Assembly (NCBI GenBank): GCA_910586435.1
Contig: CAJUGT010000098.1
Location: 1 to 14,814, forward strand
DNA: 14,814 nucleotides
Source of the DNA: an uncultured Acetatifactor sp.
Lineage (GTDB): Bacteria; Bacillota; Clostridia; Lachnospirales; Lachnospiraceae
Reading direction: 5' to 3'
Part shown: positions 6,516 through 12,841 of the stretch, piece after piece
Position numbering within the stretch: position 1 is the stretch's first letter
How the letters are laid out: each line of letters starts with the position of its first letter
The notes under the pieces: generated by a model
Told to the model about the DNA's origin: nothing
What the model saw: only the letters and a program-made list of their open reading frames with translations
Databases searched by the model: none
Translations under genes and position numbers: made by a program

Positions 6516-7497
6516 CCCCCTCCTTTGGTTCTGGAAGTGTACCAGTGTCCGGATATAATGTTTCAAAGTCTGTCAATGAATATGTCCCGCCATAATATTC
6601 CATCCAAAGACTATATCTGCCATCTTCCGAGTTCATAACCAGCGTATTATCATATATATCTAAATTTAATTCATCAATTCCACTTCCCAGTTTTTCTAAA
6701 ATTTTTTCTCCGTTTTTCTGCGTTTCATCAATAGTAAACACTGAAATTTTATATACAGGAAGCCCATCGGCTTCGTTTGAAAAATCATCTCCGGCAACAT
6801 GGATTAAGTCACTGTTATATACCACAACATAATTATTAGGATTAATCCCTAATTCCAACAAATCATATTGTATAAAAATTAACGAGAACATAGCCACTGT
6901 TATTAACAATGGAAGTTGTAATAACAATGGGTATATCTTCCTTTTCATTTGTTGCATATTGATTATGGCTAAAATTCCTGCAAACAATCCATATCCAATC
7001 ATTGTCCCTATGGTATTTCCTAAAATGTCATCACATTCAAACATCCCTTTATCGCATACCAATTGAAAGATTTCTATTAATAATGAGCCTCCAAACCCTG
7101 CAAGATATGTCTTCCAAAATTTTTGAAACCATTTTATTCCTAAAGGAAGCATCACTCCTAAAGGCATAAACATACAATAATTTAGTATAATGTTTCTCCA
7201 TGCTGCCTTTGAAAAATTTATCCATGCATCTTTATAGGAATAAAACAACGGCTGAACCTTTCCGTCTGTTACTGTCCCCCCTCTCCCTAATAATGTTGCC
7301 CCTATAACAACGCTTATATAGCAAATAAATAAAAGACACCATACCATAACCTTCCAGTTTAGTCTCTTTTTGCCTTTTAATATTTTCTTATATACACAAG
7401 CATATCCTGCTATACAAATTATAGCCAAAAGCGCAAATATTTTTATCCCTAATCCCATATATCTAATCATCAAACGCATCACATCATACAATCTCAT
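6508..7497 (-). CDS. VanZ-family membrane protein, N-terminal 329 residues
   Basis: VanZ-family proteins are small multi-helix membrane proteins; VanZ gives low-level teicoplanin resistance, and most relatives are of unknown role. The family core is visible: LLGR (69-72), NYCMFMPLG (106-114), SLLIEIFQL (138-146) and CDDILGNTIG (155-164). There are about six TM helices (near 16-36, 48-68, 103-122, 130-148, 160-180, 190-210) and then an outer domain from about 211. The ATG at 7497 is preceded by GGTGGGG. Translation stops at TGA 6508 just after PEPKEGGN, whereas the coding sense continues one frame over. Classical VanZ is about 160 residues, so this one carries a long C-terminal extension. The AT-rich composition (by eye) differs from the pentose genes. 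A hairpin/direct repeat precedes it. Confidence 0.85.
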   Translation of the reverse strand: MRLYDVMRLMIRYMGLGIKIFALLAIICIAGYACVYKKILKGKKRLNWKVMVWCLLFICYISVVIGATLLGRGGTVTDGKVQPLFYSYKDAWINFSKAAWRNIILNYCMFMPLGVMLPLGIKWFQKFWKTYLAGFGGSLLIEIFQLVCDKGMFECDDILGNTIGTMIGYGLFAGILAIINMQQMKRKIYPLLLQLPLLITVAMFSLIFIQYDLLELGINPNNYVVVYNSDLIHVAGDDFSNEADGLPVYKISVFTIDETQKNGEKILEKLGSGIDELNLDIYDNTLVMNSEDGRYSLWMEYYGGTYSLTDFETLYPDTGTLPEPKEGGN

Positions 7498-7535
7498 TCC
7501 CCACCATACCCCCTTTAAAAAAGTATGAATACAAA

Positions 7536-7571
7536 GTTGGCCATGACAAAAATCACTATGCCATGACCAAC
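7536..7571 (-). promoter_or_regulatory. Hairpin and direct-repeat element upstream of the VanZ-like gene
   Basis: On the minus strand GTTGGTCATGGCA and TGTCATGGCCAAC flank a 10-base loop. In RNA of that strand all 13 positions pair if two G-U wobbles are allowed; on the plus strand those two would be mismatches. The same bases hold an exact 8-base direct repeat, GTCATGGC-N12-GTCATGGC (20-base period), a layout seen in operators for dimeric response regulators. It lies about 40 bases before the VanZ-like ATG. It could be an operator or an mRNA leader structure. Confidence 0.5.
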
Positions 7572-7620
7572 ACTTAACTTTACAATAAGCTTTATTTTTT
7601 TATTGAATATAGTCAATACG

Positions 7621-7697
7621 GCCAGAACCTGTTATTGTTCTTTTCTCTCCTTTTAGCAATGAATTTCATTTAGGCGTTTGCGAAACGCCAGAACCTG
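7621..7697. repeat. Short repeats and palindromes between rpe and the VanZ-like gene
   Basis: GCCAGAACCTG occurs exactly twice in the same orientation (7621-7631 and 7687-7697). The second copy overlaps the hairpin GGCGTTT-GCG-AAACGCC (7673-7689). Beside it lies the palindrome AATGAATTTCATT (7658-7670). Neither strand has a U tract after the hairpin, so a standard terminator for rpe is not supported. The region holds no gene that I can support. Confidence 0.45.
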
Positions 7698-7740
7698 CAT
7701 AAATAAGGGATTCTTTTTTCTGCAAATATTTTCATAAACC

Positions 7741-8391
7741 TTATCCCATCTTCTCCAAAAATCTCTGCACATTTTTCGTAATATTATCCCGAAACACTGC
7801 GGAACCCGAGACGATCACATTGGCTCCGGCTTCCAGCGCCTGTTCCACATTGTCAATCCTGATGCCGCCATCCACCTCAATGTCCGTATATAACCCCTTC
7901 TCTTTCACCATAGCACGTATTTCCCGCACTTTGTCCAGACACTCCGGCATCAGTTTCTGTCCGCCAAATCCCGGTTCCACAGTCATCACCAATACCATAT
8001 CCACCAGTTTCAGATAGGGTTCCACCGCATTTGCAGGCGTGGACGGCTTAATCGTAATCCCCACTTTCTTTCCCCGAAACTTAATCTTCTCAATGGTACT
8101 CACCACATCTTCCGTAGCCTCCAGATGAAAATTAATTAAATCGGCTCCGCAATCCGCAAACTCATGAATATAATGCTCCGGCTTCTCTATCATCAAATGC
8201 ACATCAAAAAATATATCCGAGCAATTCCGGATAGAAGATATAACAGGCATTCCAAACGAAATAGAAGGCACAAACACTCCGTCCATAACATCAATGTGCA
8301 GGTATTTAGCCCCTGCCCGTTCCGCCTCCTTAATCTGTTCCCCAAGCCTGCTGAAATCCGCCGCTAAAATAGATGGTGATAAAATGTTCAT
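7741..8391 (-). CDS. rpe: Ribulose-phosphate 3-epimerase
   Basis: Rpe interconverts D-ribulose 5-phosphate and D-xylulose 5-phosphate in the cytoplasm (pentose phosphate pathway). The 216-residue product is a full-length TIM barrel: SPSILAADFSRL (5-16), the metal pair in HIDVMDG (H32, D34), DVHLMI with H65, the glycine-rich phosphate-binding loop VEPGFGGQ (138-145) and the catalytic DGG (D174). The start at 8391 (MNILSPS) is fixed by AGGAGG 7 bases upstream; an earlier in-frame ATG at 8424 would overrun this site and add 11 residues not found in the family. It lies 89 bases after the amidase gene and may share its transcript. It joins functionally with the araB-like/araD/transketolase operon nearby. 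Confidence 0.97.
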   Translation of the reverse strand: MNILSPSILAADFSRLGEQIKEAERAGAKYLHIDVMDGVFVPSISFGMPVISSIRNCSDIFFDVHLMIEKPEHYIHEFADCGADLINFHLEATEDVVSTIEKIKFRGKKVGITIKPSTPANAVEPYLKLVDMVLVMTVEPGFGGQKLMPECLDKVREIRAMVKEKGLYTDIEVDGGIRIDNVEQALEAGANVIVSGSAVFRDNITKNVQRFLEKMG

Positions 8392-8480
8392 CCCTGGCCT
8401 CCTCATTTGAACAGCCAACGCCAACCCATAAATAAGCGTTCTGAAATGTTCTGATTAACACAACTATTTTAACAAAAATT

Positions 8481-9836
8481 TTATAATTTGTCCACGTCCT
8501 TTTTTAATTCCTCCCAGGCATCCGGGTGGTCCGTATAATACAGAGGACATTTTTTGCCGCCGCAGTCATAATGGCGCAAAATGTCATCCGATTCAAGACC
8601 ATATACATCTATGAGCCATTTCAAAAGTGATATTAAGGAATCATATGTAGCCTCCGTAAAGGAACCATCTTTCTCCAGATGACAACATTCAATGGATATG
8701 GAGTCATAATTTCTGCTCTTCACGGCATAGGCAACCTCATTGAGAGGTACACATTGAATAATCTCCCCTTCGTATCCAATGATAAAGTGGGCACTGACAC
8801 TGGCCAGATGCTCGTCCTTCTGCCGCTCAAAATAACTGCGGTTCTGGGCAGCACTGGTTCCAGGGTTCGCAGTATAATGCACAAAAATATTCGTCACGGA
8901 GTCCAGAGAATCTCCCGGCCGGGAATACTCGTTAGGCGTAAGAAAATCCTCCGTCCATTCCGGGTGCCTTGCGAAATCCGTCGCTGACAGTCCCTGTATC
9001 TGAACCGAATCCGGCTGTTTGCCATCCAGGTAATTGGGGGCCATCACCCCTCTGTTATCCGATACTGATTGATTTCCTCTTCTCTCATTTCCCGCTGCCG
9101 ACGCATGGTCATGAAGTACTATCAATGTCACCACCAGGCATACCAGACTCAGCGCCCAGACACTTACAGCCAAACGTTGTATAAATTCATGCCTTTTTCG
9201 GCGAGTTCCTGCGCAGGAACTTTTTCTCCGATTTCTGCAGACAGTGTTATTTCTGTATTCAGGTCTTCTGTATTCTGAATTCCTGTATTCAGGATTTCTG
9301 CATTCAGGTCTTCTGTATTCGGGTCTTCTCTGACAATTAATCGGTTCCGGCATTCTTCTTATGCCCGGACGGGGTACTGGTCTGTTTGCGCTTTGCCTGC
9401 CCTTCGGGACATGCCGCCTCCCTGTTTCTGCCCCTACAGAAGGCAGGCTGATTCCCTTCCGGCGTTGGGCCGAATCCCCATACCTCTCAGTTCTTTGGTA
9501 TCCCATTTGCTCTTCGTATCCTGCCTCCAACCGGGCGCCGGGAAATTCCACATAATCTATGGCTATCTTGAGTTCAGAGGCATCTCTTTGCCTTGCTGTT
9601 CTGGCTTTTCCCGCAAGTAATACTTCTACTTCCCTTCGGTCATTACTCCTTGCTTCTCTTCTTTCATTACCCCTCCCTTCTCTTCTTTCATTACTCCTCC
9701 CTTCCCTTCGTTCATTACTCCCTACTTCCCTTCTTTCATTACCCCTCGCTTCTCTTCGTTCATTACCCCCCACTGCTCTTCTCTGTCCCTGCTCCTGCGC
9801 CCCATATCTTTGTACCTTCCTGTCATGCTGTACCAT
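8481..9836 (-). CDS. Membrane-anchored N-acetylmuramoyl-L-alanine amidase (Amidase_2/PGRP fold) with basic repeat N-terminus
   Basis: The C-terminal half (about 310-451) is a zinc amidase cleaving the bond between muramic acid and the stem peptide. Putative zinc ligands are H320 (NIFVHYTAN), H422 (RHYDC) and C430 (KKCPLY), with a Glu in SIECCH (E383) as catalytic candidate. One TM helix (about 220-241) follows a run of basic residues (RRKRHEF), so the amidase should face the wall and residues 1-215 the cytoplasm. That N-terminal part is basic and disordered-looking, with six 8-residue NERRE repeats (25-69) and five PEYR-type repeats (172-195). The ATG at 9836 has GAGGTG 7 bases upstream. A G6 tract at residues 22-24 connects to another open frame that begins upstream, so the true N-terminus is uncertain. 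rpe follows 89 bases downstream. Confidence 0.85.
   Translation of the reverse strand: MVQHDRKVQRYGAQEQGQRRAVGGNERREARGNERREVGSNERREGRSNERREGRGNERREARSNDRREVEVLLAGKARTARQRDASELKIAIDYVEFPGARLEAGYEEQMGYQRTERYGDSAQRRKGISLPSVGAETGRRHVPKGRQSANRPVPRPGIRRMPEPINCQRRPEYRRPECRNPEYRNSEYRRPEYRNNTVCRNRRKSSCAGTRRKRHEFIQRLAVSVWALSLVCLVVTLIVLHDHASAAGNERRGNQSVSDNRGVMAPNYLDGKQPDSVQIQGLSATDFARHPEWTEDFLTPNEYSRPGDSLDSVTNIFVHYTANPGTSAAQNRSYFERQKDEHLASVSAHFIIGYEGEIIQCVPLNEVAYAVKSRNYDSISIECCHLEKDGSFTEATYDSLISLLKWLIDVYGLESDDILRHYDCGGKKCPLYYTDHPDAWEELKKDVDKL
9249..9332 (-). repeat. 15-base tandem repeat coding for PEYR units in the amidase
   Basis: About five degenerate copies of a 15-base unit encode RRPEYRRPECRNPEYRN and further units (residues 169-196). 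The codons differ between copies while the peptide pattern is largely kept. Confidence 0.75.
9627..9770 (-). repeat. 24-base tandem repeat coding for NERRE units in the amidase
   Basis: Six in-register copies of a 24-base unit encode an 8-residue period with core NERRE (the last is NDRRE), residues 23-70. Each unit starts around a G-run followed by AATGAA. There are no unique spacers, so this is a coding minisatellite and not a CRISPR array. Copy number may vary between strains. Confidence 0.85.
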
Positions 9837-10003
9837 TTCGCCACCTCATCCTGTCCTTCATCCCACAAATACTCCTGCGGCCTTCTCTGTAGGTTCCTCT
9901 TGCGAATTTTCCCCATACAAGCTTAAGGTTCCATCTGTCAGTCAATCCCCAAACGTAACCCTGTCAACCAACTTCCATCCTTACCGCTGAACATGTAACT
10001 ACT

Positions 10004-10032
10004 ATAATTAAAAATTGTATCATATTTGTCAA
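10004..10032 (-). promoter_or_regulatory. Candidate promoter of the amidase gene
   Basis: A perfect -35 TTGACA (10027-10032 on the minus strand) is followed after 17 bases by AATTAT (10004-10009), a modest -10. TATAGT lies slightly further on but at a 20-base spacing. Transcription would start about 160 bases before the amidase ATG, leaving room for an alternative upstream start codon at 9916. Confidence 0.4.
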
Positions 10033-10052
10033 CAAAAGTATTAAGATTTACA

Positions 10053-10091
10053 TAAGAAACAGGGTTCCGGAAATCATTATCCGAAACCCTG
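10053..10091 (-). terminator. Rho-independent terminator of the pentose operon
   Basis: On the minus strand CAGGGTTTCGGA and TCCGGAACCCTG form a 12-base stem (one G-U) with an 8-base loop, followed by TTTCTT. It lies 37 bases after the transketolase C-section stop and closes the araB-like/araD/transketolase operon. Confidence 0.85.
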
Positions 10092-10127
10092 CCCTGTCTT
10101 TCTTTATTTTACGTCCAAACTTACATC

Positions 10128-11072
10128 CTACATAAACTCCTTCACAGAGCCATAGACGCCTTCCGCATCCAAACCATATTTCTGTACCAAAGCCGCCGCA
10201 CTGCCGGACTCGCCGAAGACATCCTGCATACCAAGCTTCTTCACCAGTGTGGGATGATTTGCGCTCAGGCAGTCGCATACCGCACTGCCCAATCCTCCTA
10301 TGACGGAATGCTCCTCCACCGTGACAACCTTTCCTGTCTTTTTCGCGCTCTTAATGATAATCTCCTCATCCAGAGGCTTAATGGTACAGATACTCACCAC
10401 CTCAGCGCTGATTCCCTCCGCTGCCAGTTTTTCAGCTGCCCCCAATGCGGAATCCACACAGATACCCGTAGCCACAATAGTTACATCACTGCCTTCCCTG
10501 ACAATGGAACCCTTGCCAATTTCAAATTTATATCCCGGCTTGTCATTGATCACAGGCACTGCGGCACGTCCAAAACGGATAAATACAGGTCCTTCGTATT
10601 CCAACGCGGCACGGACAGCCGCCTTTGCCTCCACATCATCCGCAGGACACATCACCACCATCCCGGGAATAGTCCGCATCAGCGCAATGTCTTCATTACA
10701 CTGGTGCGTTGCGCCGTCCTCGCCCACCGTTATGCCCGCATGGGTTGCGCCGATTTTCACATTCAGATGCGGATAGCCTATGGAATTGCGCACCTGCTCA
10801 AAGGCACGGCCCGCCGCAAACATGGCGAAGGAACTTACAAACGGAATCTTGCCCGTCAGGGAAAGCCCCGCTGCCACTCCCATCATATTGGATTCCGCTA
10901 TACCACAGTCAATATGTCTGTCCGGATACGCTTTCCTGAAAATACTTGTCTTGGTAGCGGCGGCAAGATCCGCATCCAATACCACCAGATCCGGAAATTC
11001 CTCCGCCAGCTCCTTCAGAGCGTTGCCATAGCTTTCACGAGTTGCTATTTTAACTACTGTCTGATCTGCCAT
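10128..11072 (-). CDS. Transketolase, C-terminal section
   Basis: This is the pyrimidine-binding and C-terminal half of transketolase, which moves two-carbon ketol units between sugar phosphates using thiamine diphosphate. The 314-residue protein shows the catalytic Glu of the cofactor site in GIAESNM (E60), the aromatic pocket FVSSFAMFAAGRA (78-90), the conserved GATHAGITVGEDGATHQ (108-124) and the C-terminal domain from about 190. Its ATG shares an A with the stop of the N-section gene (TAATG), so the two are translationally coupled and should be made in equal amounts for an A2B2-type enzyme. Split transketolases are common in Clostridia and archaea. A strong terminator follows. Confidence 0.95.
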   Translation of the reverse strand: MADQTVVKIATRESYGNALKELAEEFPDLVVLDADLAAATKTSIFRKAYPDRHIDCGIAESNMMGVAAGLSLTGKIPFVSSFAMFAAGRAFEQVRNSIGYPHLNVKIGATHAGITVGEDGATHQCNEDIALMRTIPGMVVMCPADDVEAKAAVRAALEYEGPVFIRFGRAAVPVINDKPGYKFEIGKGSIVREGSDVTIVATGICVDSALGAAEKLAAEGISAEVVSICTIKPLDEEIIIKSAKKTGKVVTVEEHSVIGGLGSAVCDCLSANHPTLVKKLGMQDVFGESGSAAALVQKYGLDAEGVYGSVKEFM

Positions 11073-11914
11073 TATGCTTCACCTGCTTTCTCTAATTCTG
11101 CGCCGATTTTCTCCAAATCAGCCATGGCCACCGCATATTCCTCATCGTTAGGCGCTTTGCCGTGCCAATCTATACTATTCTCCATAAAGGAGACACCTTT
11201 TCCCTTTAAGCTGTGCATTACAATACAAGTGGGGCATCCCTTTGTCTCTCTCGCTTCCTTAAACGCTGCCCTGAGAGCGTCAAAGTCATGCGCATCCGCA
11301 TTAATCACATGGAAATTAAAGGCCTCAAACTTCTTGTCAATAGGGTAAGGGGAACATACCTGATCAATGGGGCCGTCAATCTGTAAATTATTGTTGTCCA
11401 CAATGACACAAAGATTGTCCAGCTTACGGAATCCGGCAAACATTGCCGCCTCCCACACCTGGCCTTCCTCAATCTCACCATCTCCCAACAACGTATACAC
11501 CCTGAAATCCTTGCCGCCCATTTTCGCTCCAAGCGCCATACCGGCCGCAGCGGAGATTCCCTGCCCCAAAGAACCGGAGGACATATCCACGCCGGGAATA
11601 TGTATACAGGGATGCCCCTGCAAATAGGACCCCAGCTTCCGAAGTGTGGTCAAATCTTCCACAGGGAAAAATCCTCTGTTTGCCAGCGCCGAGTATAATC
11701 CGGGCGCATTATGTCCTTTCGACAACACAAAACGATCCCTGTCTTCTTTGTCGGGATCTTTTGGATCAATATTCATCTCCTCAAAATACAGGAAAGTAAA
11801 CAGGTCCGCTGAGGACAATGACCCTCCGGGATGCCCTGCCTTTGCGCTGTGAACTGCGGTGACAATACCTTTGCGCACATCATTCGCATGCTTTTGCAGT
11901 TCTAAATTATTCAT
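11072..11914 (-). CDS. Transketolase, N-terminal section
   Basis: This is the thiamine-diphosphate-binding half of a split transketolase. In the 280-residue product GHPGGSLSSAD (27-37), SKGHNAP (65-71), GSLGQG (114-119) and the TPP/Mg motif GDGEIEEG (144-151) ending in the Asn run at 174-176 are intact. The start at 11914 (MNNLELQ) is chosen because GGAGGAG sits 3-5 bases upstream; upstream in-frame ATGs would add a basic, non-family extension. The gene overlaps the C-section by one base (TAATG) and lies 137 bases after araD. A candidate internal promoter lies in that gap. Confidence 0.95.
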   Translation of the reverse strand: MNNLELQKHANDVRKGIVTAVHSAKAGHPGGSLSSADLFTFLYFEEMNIDPKDPDKEDRDRFVLSKGHNAPGLYSALANRGFFPVEDLTTLRKLGSYLQGHPCIHIPGVDMSSGSLGQGISAAAGMALGAKMGGKDFRVYTLLGDGEIEEGQVWEAAMFAGFRKLDNLCVIVDNNNLQIDGPIDQVCSPYPIDKKFEAFNFHVINADAHDFDALRAAFKEARETKGCPTCIVMHSLKGKGVSFMENSIDWHGKAPNDEEYAVAMADLEKIGAELEKAGEA

Positions 11915-12016
11915 CGTCTCCTCCATTCCGCCGTACTGCCGTCCGCGAATATTACGTTTTTGCTCCAAACCGTTATCCGCAGATATTTCATACGATCCTT
12001 TTATTCATGTGCAACC

Positions 12017-12045
12017 ATTTTAACATAATCCTAACCTTTCGTCCA
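12017..12045 (-). promoter_or_regulatory. Candidate internal promoter between araD and the transketolase genes
   Basis: On the minus strand TGGACG (12040-12045), 17 bases and TAAAAT (12017-12022) match sigma-A boxes at 4 and 5 of 6 positions. It would allow transketolase expression without pentose induction. The evidence is only the match and spacing. Confidence 0.3.
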
Positions 12046-12051
12046 GAATTA

Positions 12052-12747
12052 TTATTGCTGCCCGTAATACGCATTTGCGCCATGCTTTCTGTAATAATGC
12101 TTATCCTGCAACTCCTGGGGCGCAGGCTGAATATGATGATTGATTGTTTCCGAACGATATGCCATCTTCGCCACTTCTTCCAGTACTACCGCATTGTGTA
12201 CGGCCTCCTTGGCATCCTTCCCCCAGGCAAAAGGGCCATGATTTTTACACAGCACCGCCGGAACAGAAACAGGGTCCTTGCACATCCTTCTGAACTCATT
12301 TACTATCAGATGCCCTGTATTCTCTTCATATGCCTCAGCGATTTCCTCTGCATACAGACACCGGATGCAGGGAACCTCTCCATAAAAATAATCCGCATGA
12401 GTAGTGCCATAACAGGGAATCCCTCTCCCTGCCTGCGCCCAGCTGGTAGCATAAGAAGAATGGGTATGTACGATTCCCCCTACTTCAGGAAATGCTTTAT
12501 AAAGCTCCGCATGTGTGGCTGTATCCGAAGACGGATTATAACGCCCTTCCACCTTCTTACAATTCAAATCCATTACCACCATATCTTCCGGTGTAAGCTT
12601 ATCATACTCCACACCGCTTGGCTTAATGACAAACAACCCCTTTTCTCTGTCAATGGCGCTGGCATTCCCCCAGGTAAATGTCACCAGACCATATTTAGGC
12701 AAATCCATATTTGCTTCAAAAACCAATTGTTTCAACTCTTCTAACAT
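12052..12747 (-). CDS. araD: L-ribulose-5-phosphate 4-epimerase
   Basis: AraD converts L-ribulose 5-phosphate to D-xylulose 5-phosphate by retro-aldol cleavage and re-addition, the last dedicated step of L-arabinose use. The 231-residue length equals that of the well-known enzyme. Residues seen are GNAS (27-30), KPSG (42-45), SSDTATH (73-79) with the conserved Asp, the zinc-binding HTH (H94, H96) and H170 in KNHG, plus the C-terminal HYYRKHGANAYYGQ typical of AraD. The ATG at 12747 has AGGAG 8 bases upstream. It lies 94 bases after the FGGY kinase gene, with an imperfect hairpin between them. Related class II aldolases lack this C-terminal pattern, so the assignment to AraD/UlaF-type epimerase is firm; the arabinose role is inferred from the context. 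Confidence 0.94.
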   Translation of the reverse strand: MLEELKQLVFEANMDLPKYGLVTFTWGNASAIDREKGLFVIKPSGVEYDKLTPEDMVVMDLNCKKVEGRYNPSSDTATHAELYKAFPEVGGIVHTHSSYATSWAQAGRGIPCYGTTHADYFYGEVPCIRCLYAEEIAEAYEENTGHLIVNEFRRMCKDPVSVPAVLCKNHGPFAWGKDAKEAVHNAVVLEEVAKMAYRSETINHHIQPAPQELQDKHYYRKHGANAYYGQQ

Positions 12748-12767
12748 TTATCTTCTCCTCTCCATTT

Positions 12768-12795
12768 CCGGCCACAGCAATATTGCCCTGTCCGG
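12768..12795 (-). repeat. Imperfect dyad between kinase and araD genes
   Basis: Arms beginning CCGGACAGGG and ending TGTGGCCGG are centred on the palindrome CAATATTG, with 11 of 14 positions complementary. There is no U tract. It lies just before the araD ribosome binding site and could tune expression of araD relative to the kinase. Confidence 0.35.
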
Positions 12796-12841
12796 ATTAT
12801 TTGAATTTCCATTAACATTGGGTCGGACTGCCAACCTTCTG

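Noticed and set aside
7610..7668. An 18-codon minus-strand frame (MKFIAKRREK)
   Set aside because: No SD before its ATG and it lies among palindromes; too little support.
7673..7689. GC-rich hairpin as terminator of rpe
   Set aside because: No U tract follows on either strand; kept only as part of the repeat region.
8392..8424. Upstream ATG of rpe at 8424
   Set aside because: It would place the AGGAGG site inside the coding region and add 11 residues that the family lacks.
9627..9770. Regular 24-base repeats that could suggest a CRISPR array
   Set aside because: Units are directly adjacent without spacers and encode an in-frame peptide repeat.
10254..11348. A 364-codon plus-strand frame opposite the transketolase genes
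   Set aside because: It is the antisense of well-conserved transketolase codons; no family features and no SD.
12007..12744. A 245-codon plus-strand frame opposite araD
   Set aside because: It mirrors araD almost base for base; araD has all its active-site residues.
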